Positions 1 to 8,169 of a stretch of DNA of 64,000 nt are shown here, piece by piece (the stretch's first letter is position 1; each line of letters opens with the position of its first letter). Made by a program: the position numbers and the translations under genes. The notes beneath the pieces were generated by a model. The model saw only the letters and a list, made by a program, of their open reading frames with translations, had not been told where the DNA came from and searched no databases. The stretch comes from an uncultured Burkholderiales bacterium (GTDB lineage Bacteria > Pseudomonadota > Gammaproteobacteria > Burkholderiales > Burkholderiaceae_C), in NCBI GenBank assembly GCA_937927685.1, contig CALBSC010000071.1, positions 1 to 64,000 on the forward strand, read 5' to 3'.

Positions 1-2
1 AC

Positions 3-113
3 ATCTTCAACCTGGGGCATGGCATCAGCCAGTACACCCCGCCCGAACATGTGGCTGCCCTGGTGGAGGCGGTGCACCAGCACTCAAGGGGTCAGCGTCG
101 TGCTCGCCCCTGA
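3..113 (+). CDS. hemE: Uroporphyrinogen decarboxylase, C-terminal end (partial)
   Basis: Only the last 36 codons are in the window; the gene begins upstream. The reading frame gives a C-terminus with the FNLGHGI-x-Q-x-TPPEHVAALV pattern that ends HemE proteins, so I read it as uroporphyrinogen decarboxylase, which makes coproporphyrinogen III in the cytoplasm for haem and bacteriochlorophyll. It is convergent with the HiPIP gene, with only 10 bases between the two stop codons and no obvious terminator. The call rests on this short but characteristic tail. Confidence 0.8.
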   Translation: MFNLGHGISQYTPPEHVAALVEAVHQHSRGQRRARP

Positions 114-123
114 GGCGCTGGGA

Positions 124-450
124 TCAGGCCTTTTTCGAGTAAGCGGTACACCAGCCCTTGGCAGAGACCTGCTTGCCCGCAAACAGCGGGCAGCCACCGG
201 CAGCCGCGCTACCGCCTTGGTACAGGGCGCAGTTACCGCAGTTCTGACCGGCGGCGTATTTGGGCGCCTTGGCCTTGTCCACCTTGGTGGCGTCCGCCTT
301 GTAGTTCAGGCCCGCGGCTTGGGGGTCTTTTTCGTCCACCATGGCTTGCGCCGAAGCTTCGGTCACCACCAGGGCGGCACCGGCCACGGTCACGGCTTGC
401 ATCATGAAACAACGACGGGTGGTGTTCTGGGACGGGGAGGGGAAACGCAT
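124..450 (-). CDS. High-potential iron-sulfur protein (HiPIP), Tat-exported
   Basis: This 108-residue protein has an N-terminal twin-arginine signal (RR at residues 12-13, then a hydrophobic run and ASAQA cleavage region) and four cysteines at 71, 74, 87 and 101 in the spacing of HiPIPs, which hold one 4Fe-4S cluster. HiPIP is a periplasmic one-electron carrier that re-reduces the PufC cytochrome or the reaction centre in several purple betaproteobacteria. I chose the ATG at 450 because a GGAG sits seven bases upstream; a longer in-frame start at 537 would put residues before the Tat signal. A PpsR-type operator at 569-586 lies upstream, between this gene and the divergent 51-aa gene. Confidence 0.93.
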   Translation of the reverse strand: MRFPSPSQNTTRRCFMMQAVTVAGAALVVTEASAQAMVDEKDPQAAGLNYKADATKVDKAKAPKYAAGQNCGNCALYQGGSAAAGGCPLFAGKQVSAKGWCTAYSKKA

Positions 451-568
451 GAATAACTCCAAAGGTTCTAAGGATTGACGACCCGCATTTTCGTGCAATC
501 GACCAGGTCTGGCAGAGCGTGATGGATTCCCGAGCAAATCACATGAGCACTCTCACTGGGGTATTTCG

Positions 569-586
569 TGTCAGAGCACGTTGACA
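569..586. promoter_or_regulatory. Candidate PpsR/CrtJ operator, HiPIP / 51-aa gene intergenic
   Basis: TGTCAGAGCACGTTGACA is an exact TGT-N12-ACA palindrome of the PpsR/CrtJ class. It lies between the divergent HiPIP gene and the small membrane-protein gene, and its right half contains a TTGACA that could be a -35 box for the rightward gene. No strong -10 follows. Binding is inferred from the motif and from the ppsR gene in this window. Confidence 0.6.
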
Positions 587-634
587 CCGCTTCCGGCGCA
601 ACTCGGACAGTCTGCAACTTCAGGAGACCGCGAC

Positions 635-790
635 ATGGGCATGTGGATTGAGTTGTTTGTTTTCGGCCTGGTGTTCGTGTTTGCGTGGCACCAGTTTCGG
701 GATCTCAAGCGGGAAAAAGCCAAGCGTGAAGAAAAAAAGCGCCTGGAGCAGCAGGTCGCCTCTGAACCCACACCCACCCGCGACGAGTGA
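635..790 (+). CDS. Small single-pass membrane protein of unknown function (51 aa)
   Basis: I do not recognise a named family. The product has a hydrophobic segment at about residues 3-19, followed by a strongly basic and acidic stretch (residues 22-40, rich in K, R and E) that looks helical, then a polar tail; the charge pattern puts the tail in the cytoplasm. The ATG at 635 was chosen because AGGAG at 622-626 precedes it with good spacing; 581 would be an upstream start without such a site. It sits just before crtE and downstream of a TGT-N12-ACA operator, so it may be regulated with the photosynthesis genes. Confidence 0.65.
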   Translation: MGMWIELFVFGLVFVFAWHQFRDLKREKAKREEKKRLEQQVASEPTPTRDE

Positions 791-813
791 TGGCCGCCTG
801 ACGGCAACCCCTG

Positions 814-841
814 TTGACAAATTCATTTGTATGTTTATATT
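814..841 (+). promoter_or_regulatory. Sigma70-type promoter of crtEF
   Basis: TTGACA (814-819) and TATATT (836-841) are separated by 16 bases, a near-consensus housekeeping promoter reading into crtE. The spacer holds a small palindrome, ACAAAT-TC-ATTTGT (817-830). Two PpsR-type sites overlap the -10 and the likely start region, which suits repression. Confidence 0.65.
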
Positions 842-871
842 TACCCACTCAAGTGTCAATATTAGTTGACA
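828..871. promoter_or_regulatory. Paired PpsR/CrtJ operators of crtE
   Basis: Two sites lie 8 bp apart: 828-845 (TGT-N12-ACC, one mismatch, overlapping the -10) and 854-871 (TGTCAATATTAGTTGACA, exact TGT-N12-ACA). Two sites spaced by about 8 bp is the arrangement known for cooperative PpsR/CrtJ binding at Rhodobacter promoters. Binding here is inferred. Confidence 0.7.
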
Positions 872-892
872 CTCAACCCACCAGGAGCCGAT

Positions 893-1774
893 ATGCCTCT
901 GCTTGCACGGATTGAACGAGCCCTCCACCGGCATCTGGCGCACATGGACACCCCCAGTTCGCCTCCCCAGTTGGTCAAGGCGATTCACCACGCGGTGTTT
1001 CCCGGCGGCGCGCGCATACGTCCCCAGTTGTGCATAGCCGTGGCCCTGGCCTGCGGCGATGATGCGCCAGACCTCACCGACGCCGCGTCGACGGCCATCG
1101 AGTTGATGCATTGCGCCTCCTTGGTGCACGATGACATGCCCTGCTTTGACGACGCCAACACGCGGCGCGGTCAACTGGCCGTGCACAAAGCCTATGGCGA
1201 GCCCCTGGCTCTGTTGTCGGGTGATGCGCTCATCGTTCAAGCGTTCCAATGCCTGGTGCGTGTGCAGCACCTCAACCCTGCGCGAGCCATCGAGTTGATC
1301 CGCCTGGTGGCTGACAGCGTCGGGGCACCCGACGGCATTGTGGCCGGGCAGGCGTGGGAATGTGAAACACGGGTGGACCTGGGGCAATACCAGCGCGCCA
1401 AAACCGGCGCTCTTTTTGTCGCCTCCACCTGCGCCGGTGCCGTGGCCAGCGGTGCAGATCCGCAGGCGTGGCGCGGGCTGGGTGAGGCCTTGGGCGAGGC
1501 TTATCAGGTTGCCGACGATATCCGAGACGTCATGGGGGATGCGCAGCAACTGGGCAAGCCGGTGGGCCAGGACGCACAGCATGGTCGCCCGAGTGCCACC
1601 GCCGCCCTGGGCCTGACAGGTGCCATCGACTACTTTGAGCACCTGATCCAACGCGCCGTGAGTTCGATTCCCGCCGGACCTGGCCAGAGCGCCATGCAAA
1701 AGCTGGTGGCCCAGGAGTCCGAGCGACTGGTGCCCCGACAGATCATTGCCAGGTCACTGGCCCTGTCGAACTAG
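893..1774 (+). CDS. crtE: Geranylgeranyl diphosphate synthase
   Basis: A 293-residue trans-prenyltransferase that makes geranylgeranyl diphosphate for carotenoids and for the bacteriochlorophyll tail. The first aspartate-rich motif reads HDDMPCFDD (about residue 80) and is followed by NTRRG; the second is DDIRD in the C-terminal third, and GGARIRPQL near the N-terminus is also typical. I start at ATG 893 because AGGAG (883-887) precedes it; an upstream TTG at 866 falls inside the PpsR operator. The paired operator and sigma70 promoter are directly upstream, and crtF follows after 8 bases, so both are probably one oxygen-regulated transcript. Confidence 0.96.
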   Translation: MPLLARIERALHRHLAHMDTPSSPPQLVKAIHHAVFPGGARIRPQLCIAVALACGDDAPDLTDAASTAIELMHCASLVHDDMPCFDDANTRRGQLAVHKAYGEPLALLSGDALIVQAFQCLVRVQHLNPARAIELIRLVADSVGAPDGIVAGQAWECETRVDLGQYQRAKTGALFVASTCAGAVASGADPQAWRGLGEALGEAYQVADDIRDVMGDAQQLGKPVGQDAQHGRPSATAALGLTGAIDYFEHLIQRAVSSIPAGPGQSAMQKLVAQESERLVPRQIIARSLALSN

Positions 1775-1782
1775 TCGCAGCC

Positions 1783-2964
1783 ATGAAAACCCTGGACATT
1801 GCGCAGTCAAGAGCTCCTGGTTGGGCGAGAGCCTCATGGCGTGAACCGTTCGACCGCTGGTGGGACCAATGCCTCACGAGTGAGCGTTTTTACCGCTGGA
1901 GCGTGAGCAATCCACTGACGCGCTGGTTCACGCGCCGACGCTCTCGCCAGGTTTTCGACCTGATGGCGGGTTTTGTTTACTCGCAAATTCTGCTGGCCTG
2001 CGTTCGTCTGGACATCTTGAATCGTGTTCAGGATTGCCCGCAAACCCTGGAGGCACTCGCTGAGCAAACACAGGTGAACCCGGCCGCCCTCCAGCGCCTG
2101 CTGAACTCGGCGGTGGCCCTACAACTGCTGACCCTGCGCGGCGACCGCCGCTACGGGCTGGGCCCCTTGGGTGCTCCCGTGGCTGCCTTCGAAGGGATTC
2201 GCGCCATGATTGAACATCACGCCACCCTCTACCAGGATCTGAGCGACCCCGTGGCGCTGTTGCGCGACACCTTGCCCACAGCGCAGATGGAGGGTTACTG
2301 GCCGTATGTGAGCCCCGACGAGCCGGCACGACTGCAGCAGGCACCGAACGACTCGTTCTCGCGCTACTCGGCGCTGATGTCCGCCTCTCAGCCCTTCGTG
2401 GTGGATGAAATTCTGGCCGCCTACAGCTTCGACGACCACCGCCGCGTGCTGGACGTTGGTGGCGGTCAGGGCACCTTTGTGACGCGCCTGGCGCAGCACG
2501 CGCCCCATCTGCAATTGGAATTGTTTGACCTTCCCCCCGTGGCCCAGTTGGCCAGGGAGAACATCGAGCAAAAAGGACTGACCCCTCGCATTCGAGCCCA
2601 TGGGGGAAGTTTTCTGACGGGGGAGTTACCCCCCGGCGCCGACCTGGCCACCTTGATCCGCATTGCCCACGACCACCCCGATCACGATGTGCTCACCCTG
2701 CTCAAGGCCATTCACCATGCGCTCCCCCCGGGTGGAACGCTGCTGCTTGCTGAGCCCATGGCACAGGATGACCCACAGGCCGCACAGGGAGACGCCTACT
2801 TCCACTTTTATCTCCTGGCCATGGGGTCGGGCCGGTTGCGGACGCGCCACGAATTGAGTTCGCTGATGGAACAGGCGGGCTTTTGCCTGATTGAGGCCGT
2901 TCCTACTCAAATCCCGTTGCACACCCAAATCCTGATCGGGAGGAAATCTAAGTGTTTACCCTAG
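1783..2964 (+). CDS. crtF: Hydroxyneurosporene O-methyltransferase
   Basis: This 393-residue SAM-dependent methyltransferase has an N-terminal dimerisation/winged-helix part and a Rossmann part with the SAM motif VLDVGGGQGTF at about residues 222-232. Acyclic-xanthophyll CrtF enzymes of this size methylate the C-1 hydroxyl of hydroxyneurosporene or demethylspheroidene in the spheroidene pathway. The position between crtE and bchC is the conserved PGC order. The bchC operator starts only 14 bases after its stop, so the crtEF and bchC transcripts probably overlap, as in the superoperons of other purple bacteria. Confidence 0.95.
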   Translation: MKTLDIAQSRAPGWARASWREPFDRWWDQCLTSERFYRWSVSNPLTRWFTRRRSRQVFDLMAGFVYSQILLACVRLDILNRVQDCPQTLEALAEQTQVNPAALQRLLNSAVALQLLTLRGDRRYGLGPLGAPVAAFEGIRAMIEHHATLYQDLSDPVALLRDTLPTAQMEGYWPYVSPDEPARLQQAPNDSFSRYSALMSASQPFVVDEILAAYSFDDHRRVLDVGGGQGTFVTRLAQHAPHLQLELFDLPPVAQLARENIEQKGLTPRIRAHGGSFLTGELPPGADLATLIRIAHDHPDHDVLTLLKAIHHALPPGGTLLLAEPMAQDDPQAAQGDAYFHFYLLAMGSGRLRTRHELSSLMEQAGFCLIEAVPTQIPLHTQILIGRKSKCLP

Positions 2965-2978
2965 TATTCTCAATTAAA

Positions 2979-2996
2979 TGTCATCTTTCATTGACA
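2979..2996. promoter_or_regulatory. PpsR/CrtJ operator of bchC
   Basis: TGTCATCTTTCATTGACA is an exact TGT-N12-ACA palindrome in the 61-base gap between crtF and bchC. A second, weaker match with 13 spacer bases lies at 2999-3017. The TTGACA at 2991-2996 may double as a -35 box, but I see no convincing -10. Confidence 0.7.
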
Positions 2997-3025
2997 CCTG
3001 TCATAGTCAACTCAACAATACAGTC

Positions 3026-3979
3026 ATGAAAGCCCAAGCCATTGTCTTCCAGCAACCTCGGCAGCTGTCGCTCCAGACGCTGAGTTTGCCCGAGATTTGT
3101 CCTGGGCAAATTGAGGTCGAGGTCGAATACAGCGGCATCAGCACAGGCACCGAGCGCTTGTTGTGGGACGGCAGCATGCCCGCCTTTCCGGGTATGGGCT
3201 ATCCCCTGGTGCCAGGCTATGAAACGGTGGGTCGTGTGACGCGTGCAGGCGACAACACGGTCACTCAACCTGGGCAACGGGTGTTCGTGCCAGGCGCTCA
3301 ATGTTTCGAGGGTGTTCGCAGCCTCTTCGGTGGCGCCGCCTCCAGGCTGGTCGTGCCTGAGTCTCGGTCCGTCGCCATCCAGGAATCACTGGGTGAGCAG
3401 GCCGTGCTGCTGGCGCTGGCCGCCACGGCCTACCACGCGGTGGCCGGTGGCGGGCAACGCGAACACATCCGTGCGCCTGAGCTGATCGTCGGTCATGGCG
3501 TCATGGGGCGTTTGCTGGCCAGGTTGACGGTGGCGGCTGGCGAGCCAGCGCCCACCGTCTGGGAAACCGCCGAACACCGCCAATCAGGCGGTGAGGGTTA
3601 CACCGTGATCCATCCGGATGACGATCCCCGGCGTGACTACCGCACCATTTACGACGTCAGCGGTGATGCCGCCATTCTCAACACCCTGATTCAACGCCTC
3701 CAACCGGGCGGTGAAGTGGTGCTGGCTGGCTTTTATAAAGACGATCTGAAATTCGCCTACGCCCCCGCTTTCATGCGCGAGGCACAAATCCGCACAGCCG
3801 CCGAGTGGAAACGACCTGACCTGTTGGCTGTCACGGAGCTGGTTCAAACCGGCCGTGTTTCTCTTGATGGATTGATCACACACCATCAACGCCCGTCACA
3901 AGCCGAACAAGCCTATGAAGTGGCCTTTGGTGACGCCCATTGTCTGAAGATGGTCCTGGATTGGAGTGCCAACGCATGA
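3026..3979 (+). CDS. bchC: 3-(1-hydroxyethyl) bacteriochlorophyllide dehydrogenase
   Basis: A 317-residue member of the zinc-type alcohol dehydrogenase superfamily. BchC oxidises the C3 hydroxyethyl group to the acetyl group of bacteriochlorophyllide a, using NAD. The GISTGTERLLWDG segment and PGYETVGRV region near the N-terminus are typical of BchC. ATG 3026 gives the expected MKAQA(I/V)VF start; an upstream in-frame ATG at 2978 lies inside the operator and was rejected. The stop overlaps the bchX start as ATGA, so translation is coupled to the chlorophyllide reductase genes. Confidence 0.95.
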   Translation: MKAQAIVFQQPRQLSLQTLSLPEICPGQIEVEVEYSGISTGTERLLWDGSMPAFPGMGYPLVPGYETVGRVTRAGDNTVTQPGQRVFVPGAQCFEGVRSLFGGAASRLVVPESRSVAIQESLGEQAVLLALAATAYHAVAGGGQREHIRAPELIVGHGVMGRLLARLTVAAGEPAPTVWETAEHRQSGGEGYTVIHPDDDPRRDYRTIYDVSGDAAILNTLIQRLQPGGEVVLAGFYKDDLKFAYAPAFMREAQIRTAAEWKRPDLLAVTELVQTGRVSLDGLITHHQRPSQAEQAYEVAFGDAHCLKMVLDWSANA

Positions 3980-4989
3980 ACATGAATCCCCCCCCGGTCA
4001 ATACCCAACCCATCCAATTCGTGGAACGGCTGCGCCAAGAAGCCGCCGAGCCACCGGCCCCCGTGAGCACGGGCGAACCCACCAAGGAAACCCAGATCAT
4101 CGCGATCTACGGCAAAGGTGGAATTGGTAAGAGTTTCACCCTGGCCAACTTGAGCTACATGATGGCGCAACAGGGCAAGAAGGTGCTGCTGATCGGGTGC
4201 GACCCGAAAAGCGACACCACCAGCCTGCTGTTTGGTGGCAAAGCCTGTCCGACCATCATTGAAACGTCATCGCGCATGAAGCTCGCCGGCGAAGCCGTCA
4301 GCATCAGCGATGTCTGCTTCAAGCGTGATGGCGTGTTTGCGATGGAACTCGGAGGTCCCGAGGTCGGTCGAGGCTGCGGTGGACGCGGCATCATCCACGG
4401 CTTTGAAACGCTGGAAAAACTGGGCTTCCACGACTGGGGCTTTGACTACGTGCTGCTCGATTTTCTGGGTGACGTGGTGTGCGGCGGCTTTGGCCTGCCC
4501 ATCGCACGCGACATGTGCCAGAAGGTCATCGTCGTCGGCAGCAATGACCTCCAGTCCTTGTACGTGGCCAATAACGTCTGCTCGGCGGTCGAATATTTCC
4601 GCAAGCTCGGTGGCAACGTGGGGGTCGCTGGCATGGTCATCAACAAGGATGACGGAACGGGCGAGGCACAGGCATTTGCCGCCAATGCCGGTATTCCGGT
4701 GCTGGCCGCGATTCCTGCGCATGAGGACATCCGTCGCAAAAGCGCCAGCTACGAAATCATCGGCATTCCGGGCGGCACCTGGGGGCCCCTGTTCGAGCAA
4801 CTCGCGACCAATGTCGGCCTGGCGCCGCCCGTGCGTCCCAAGCCGCAAACGCAGGACGAACTGCTTGGCTTGTTCAGCGCCGACACCGTGGGACGCAATG
4901 TGGTGCTCGAACCCGCCACCACCTTCGACATGATGGGCCGCCACGAACTGGTCAAGCCCTCACTCGAAGTCATCTACGACGCCGTGTGA
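3976..4989 (+). CDS. bchX: Chlorophyllide a reductase, iron protein subunit BchX
   Basis: This 337-residue nitrogenase NifH-like ATPase is the electron donor to the BchYZ catalytic component, reducing the C7=C8 bond of chlorophyllide a. The P-loop GKGGIGKS lies at about residues 45-52. The two cysteines that bridge the 4Fe-4S cluster of the dimer are visible in VGRGCGGRG and LGDVVCGGFG. ATG 3976 overlaps the bchC stop; an earlier start at 3940 would lie inside bchC. The overlap with bchY reads GTGA. Confidence 0.97.
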   Translation: MNMNPPPVNTQPIQFVERLRQEAAEPPAPVSTGEPTKETQIIAIYGKGGIGKSFTLANLSYMMAQQGKKVLLIGCDPKSDTTSLLFGGKACPTIIETSSRMKLAGEAVSISDVCFKRDGVFAMELGGPEVGRGCGGRGIIHGFETLEKLGFHDWGFDYVLLDFLGDVVCGGFGLPIARDMCQKVIVVGSNDLQSLYVANNVCSAVEYFRKLGGNVGVAGMVINKDDGTGEAQAFAANAGIPVLAAIPAHEDIRRKSASYEIIGIPGGTWGPLFEQLATNVGLAPPVRPKPQTQDELLGLFSADTVGRNVVLEPATTFDMMGRHELVKPSLEVIYDAV

Positions 4990-6530
4990 GCATCATGGAC
5001 AACGCTCGAACCATTCCGATCCAGACCGCCTCGCTCGAAGGCGACGGCATGGGTTGTCATGCCGGTGGCGAACAGCTGCTGGCCGCGGCAAAGGCGGCGG
5101 GCAAGTCCGAGACCCTGCAGCAGTACGCAGCCGACTACCCACGCGTGGAGAACGCAGGCCCGCACGATCAGCCGCAAAGCATGTGCCCGGCCTTCGGCTC
5201 CTTGCGCGTGGGATTGCGCATGCGACGCACGGCCACCATTCTGTCGGGCTCGGCGTGCTGTGTGTATGGCCTCACCTTCACCTCGCATTTTTACGGTGCG
5301 CGCCGAAGTGTGGGCTACGTCCCGTTCAACTCCGAAACCCTGGTGACAGGCAAGTTGTTCGAGGACATCCGGGACGCGGTCCATGCGCAGGCCAACCCGG
5401 CCGAGCTGGACGCCATCGTCATCATCAACCTGTGCGTGCCCACCGCGAGCGGGGTGCCCCTGCAGCTGTTGCCCAAGGAAATTCAGGGAGTGCGTGTCAT
5501 TGGCATCGATGTCCCCGGCTTTGGTGTACCGACACATGCGGAAGCCAAGGATGTACTGGCTGGCGCCATGCTGCGATATGCACGCGACGAAGTCCAGAAC
5601 GGGCCGGTGGCTGCCCCGCGCGGGGGACGCCAAGACAAACCCACCATCACCTTGCTGGGTGAAATGTTCCCGGCCGACCCGGTGATCATTGGTCAAATGC
5701 TGGCCCCGATGGGGTTGGCTGTGGGGCCGACAGTCCCCACCCGCGAATGGCGCGAGCTGTATGCCGCCCTCGATTGCGCAGCGGTGGCTGCCATTCACCC
5801 CTTCTACACCGCCAGCGTGCGGGAATTCGAAGCAGCTGGCCGCCCCGTCATCGGATCTGCCCCTGTGGGTCTGGAGGGCACACAAGCCTGGCTGCAACAC
5901 ATCGGGGAAGCTTGTGGCGTTCCCACCGCGCAGATCGACCAGGCTCGCAACCAGGCCCTGCATGGCATGCGGGAAATGCTGGCCAAGCAATCGCTCAAGG
6001 GCCGTATCACCCTCAGCGGCTATGAGGGCTCTGAGTTGCTGGTGGCGCGTCTGCTGGTGGAGTGCGGTGCAGACGTCCCCTATGTCGGCTCGGCATGTCC
6101 CGCCACGCGCTGGAATGCGGAAGATGCCGAGTGGCTGCGCCACAAAGGCGTTCAGGTGCAGTTCCGGGCCTCGCTGGAGCAAGACATGGCCGCGGTGCAT
6201 GAGTTCCAGCCCGATCTGGCCATTGGCACCACACCGATCGTGCAAAAAGCCAAGCAACTGTGTATCCCCTCGCTGTACTTCACCAACCTGATCTCGGCTC
6301 GGCCGCTCATGGGGGTGGCGGGAGCTGGGTCATTGGTACAGGTGATTCAAGCCGCCATGGGCAACAAAGCACGCTTCGATGCCATGTCGTCCTTCTTTGG
6401 CGGCGTAGGCGCCGGGCATGCCGCCGGTGTCTGGGAAGGTGTCCCGCAGGATCGACCGGAATTCAAAGCTGAAACGCGTCGACTGCTGGAGAAAAAGTTG
6501 AAAAAACGCAAAGCCGAGGAGATGGGCTGA
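4986..6530 (+). CDS. bchY: Chlorophyllide a reductase subunit BchY
   Basis: A 514-residue NifD-like subunit which with BchZ forms the catalytic heterotetramer of chlorophyllide a reductase. Cysteines in MGCHAGG, SMCPAFGSL and SGSACCVYG near the N-terminus fit cluster ligands of this family. I give the GTG at 4986, which overlaps the bchX stop in the coupled GTGA form; the ATG at 4995 is an equally possible start and changes only three residues. The lysine-rich C-terminus leads into bchZ with a one-base TGATG overlap. Confidence 0.95.
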   Translation: MSIMDNARTIPIQTASLEGDGMGCHAGGEQLLAAAKAAGKSETLQQYAADYPRVENAGPHDQPQSMCPAFGSLRVGLRMRRTATILSGSACCVYGLTFTSHFYGARRSVGYVPFNSETLVTGKLFEDIRDAVHAQANPAELDAIVIINLCVPTASGVPLQLLPKEIQGVRVIGIDVPGFGVPTHAEAKDVLAGAMLRYARDEVQNGPVAAPRGGRQDKPTITLLGEMFPADPVIIGQMLAPMGLAVGPTVPTREWRELYAALDCAAVAAIHPFYTASVREFEAAGRPVIGSAPVGLEGTQAWLQHIGEACGVPTAQIDQARNQALHGMREMLAKQSLKGRITLSGYEGSELLVARLLVECGADVPYVGSACPATRWNAEDAEWLRHKGVQVQFRASLEQDMAAVHEFQPDLAIGTTPIVQKAKQLCIPSLYFTNLISARPLMGVAGAGSLVQVIQAAMGNKARFDAMSSFFGGVGAGHAAGVWEGVPQDRPEFKAETRRLLEKKLKKRKAEEMG

Positions 6531-8008
6531 TGCTGATTCTTGACCACGATCGTGCGGGAGGTTACTGGGGCGCCGTGTATGTGTTCACGGCGATCAAGGG
6601 ACTTCAGGTGGTGATTGACGGCCCGGTGGGCTGCGAGAACCTGCCCGTCACATCCGTGCTGCATTACACCGACGCCTTGCCGCCGCACGAATTGCCCATC
6701 GTCGTCACCGGGCTGGCCGAAGAGCAACTCGGCCGTGAGGGCACGGAAGGGTCGATGAAGCGCGCACATGCCACGCTCGATCCGGAGTTGCCCGCCGTGG
6801 TGGTGACGGGATCCATCGCAGAAATGATCGGGGGTGGCGTCACGCCCGAGGGCACCAATATCCAGCGTTTTCTGCCTCGCACCATCGACGAAGACCAGTG
6901 GCAGTGCGCCAACCGGGCCATGTACTGGCTCTGGAGTGAGTATGGTCTGCGCAAGGTGCCCGCTCGCAAGCCCTTTGCCGAGCGGCCTGCTGGCGAAAAG
7001 CCGCGCGTCAACATCATTGGCCCCAGCTACGGCACATTCAATTCACCCAGCGACCTGGCAGAAATCCGCCGTCTGGTGCAGGGCATCGGCGCCGAAATCA
7101 ACATGGTCTTTCCGCTGGGCAGTCACCTGGCCGATGTGTCTCGCCTGGTCGAAGCCGACGTGAACATCTGCATGTACCGCGAATTCGGCCGCATGCTGTG
7201 CGAAGCCCTGGAGCGCCCGTACCTGCAAGCCCCCATCGGACTGCACAGCACGACCCAGTTTCTGCGCAAGCTCGGTGAATTGCTGAACCTCGACCCCGAG
7301 CCCTTCATCGAACGCGAACGTCACACCACACTCAAGCCGGTGTGGGATTTGTGGCGCTCGGTCACGCAGGATTTTTTTGCAACGGCCAGTTTTGCCGTGG
7401 TGGCCAATGAAACGTATGCCCGTGGTTTACGGAATTTTCTCGAAACCGAAATGGGACTGCCGTGCAAGTTCAGCGTCTCGCGACTGGCCGGCGCAAAAAC
7501 CGACAACGCCCATGTGCGCGACCTGGTGCGTCAGCAAACCCCGCTGATCCTGTTTGGCAGTTACAACGAGCGCATGTACCTGAGCGAGCTGTCCTCGTCC
7601 GGACCGATGCGAGCCACCTTCATCCCCGCCTCGTTCCCTGGCGCGATCATCCGCCGCCACACCGGCACTCCCTTCATGGGCTACAGCGGCGCCACCTACC
7701 TGATCCAGGAAGTCTGCAATGCGTTGTTCGACGCGCTGTTTCACATACTTCCGCTCGGCACCGAGATGGACCGGGTGGACGCCACCCCTGCGCGTGGCGT
7801 GGTGGAGCCCAGCGCCACCTGGCAGGACACGGCACAAGCCAAGTTGCGTGAACTCATCGAGCACCAACCCGTGCTGGTACAGATCTCTGCGGCCAAACGG
7901 CTACGGGATCAGGCAGAACGCGTCGCGCGCGACGCGGGTCTGGCCGAAGTGCACGAAAGCCACGTCCAGGCAGCAGGACTGTCCCTGGGACTGGGGGTGC
8001 CTGCATGA
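6530..8008 (+). CDS. bchZ: Chlorophyllide a reductase subunit BchZ
   Basis: A 492-residue NifK-like partner of BchY. The N-terminus LDHDRAGGYWG and the cluster-binding GPVGCENLPVTS are characteristic, and GSYNERMYLSE plus PASFPGAIIRRHTGTPFMGYSGA in the C-terminal third are strongly conserved BchZ blocks. It begins one base inside the bchY stop. Its own stop overlaps an ATG (ATGA at 8005-8008) that opens a 50-codon ORF preceding pufB, so the bch and puf genes probably form a superoperon. Confidence 0.96.
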   Translation: MLILDHDRAGGYWGAVYVFTAIKGLQVVIDGPVGCENLPVTSVLHYTDALPPHELPIVVTGLAEEQLGREGTEGSMKRAHATLDPELPAVVVTGSIAEMIGGGVTPEGTNIQRFLPRTIDEDQWQCANRAMYWLWSEYGLRKVPARKPFAERPAGEKPRVNIIGPSYGTFNSPSDLAEIRRLVQGIGAEINMVFPLGSHLADVSRLVEADVNICMYREFGRMLCEALERPYLQAPIGLHSTTQFLRKLGELLNLDPEPFIERERHTTLKPVWDLWRSVTQDFFATASFAVVANETYARGLRNFLETEMGLPCKFSVSRLAGAKTDNAHVRDLVRQQTPLILFGSYNERMYLSELSSSGPMRATFIPASFPGAIIRRHTGTPFMGYSGATYLIQEVCNALFDALFHILPLGTEMDRVDATPARGVVEPSATWQDTAQAKLRELIEHQPVLVQISAAKRLRDQAERVARDAGLAEVHESHVQAAGLSLGLGVPA

Positions 8009-8157
8009 CCCAGCGCCTGAACGCCTATGACGAACGAAATCTGATGTTGAACGGTGCGCGCACGCGGACCGTTTGCACCCCCATGTCGCGACATTTTGTT
8101 GCGGCTGCCCAGGCTGCGCGGGCTGTGCGTGGAGTTGGCCGCAAGGTCATTTTGTAA
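8005..8157 (+). CDS. 50-residue ORF in the pufQ position, unknown
   Basis: This ORF starts in an ATGA overlap with bchZ and ends 12 bases before the pufB start, the place where pufQ lies in Rhodobacter. The product is very basic, with many arginines and an alanine-rich stretch (FVAAAQAARAVRG at about residues 31-43), and has no transmembrane helix, unlike Rhodobacter PufQ. It also contains the palindrome at 8083-8094. The coupling argues that it is translated, but I do not recognise a family. It could be a short regulatory or leader ORF. Confidence 0.5.
   Translation: MTQRLNAYDERNLMLNGARTRTVCTPMSRHFVAAAQAARAVRGVGRKVIL
8083..8094. promoter_or_regulatory. TGTCGCGACA palindrome upstream of puf, candidate RegA/PrrA site
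   Basis: ATGTCGCGACAT is a perfect 12-bp palindrome inside the 50-codon ORF, 76 bases before pufB. Each strand carries CGCGACA, which matches the YGCGRCR half-site reported for RegA/PrrA regulators. The same 10-base core recurs before bchG (37248-37259). The regulator assignment is an inference. Confidence 0.4.
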
Positions 8158-8169
8158 AGGAGCATTCGT

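Noticed and set aside
620..1699. Long minus-strand ORF across crtE (and similar ones at 4974-6257 and 9905-10630)
   Set aside because: They are antisense shadows of recognised genes in high-G+C DNA; the translations have no family resemblance and are rich in Arg, His and Gln.
8005..8157. Calling the 50-codon ORF pufQ
   Set aside because: Position fits, but PufQ of Rhodobacter has a membrane helix and this product has none, so the name is not justified.
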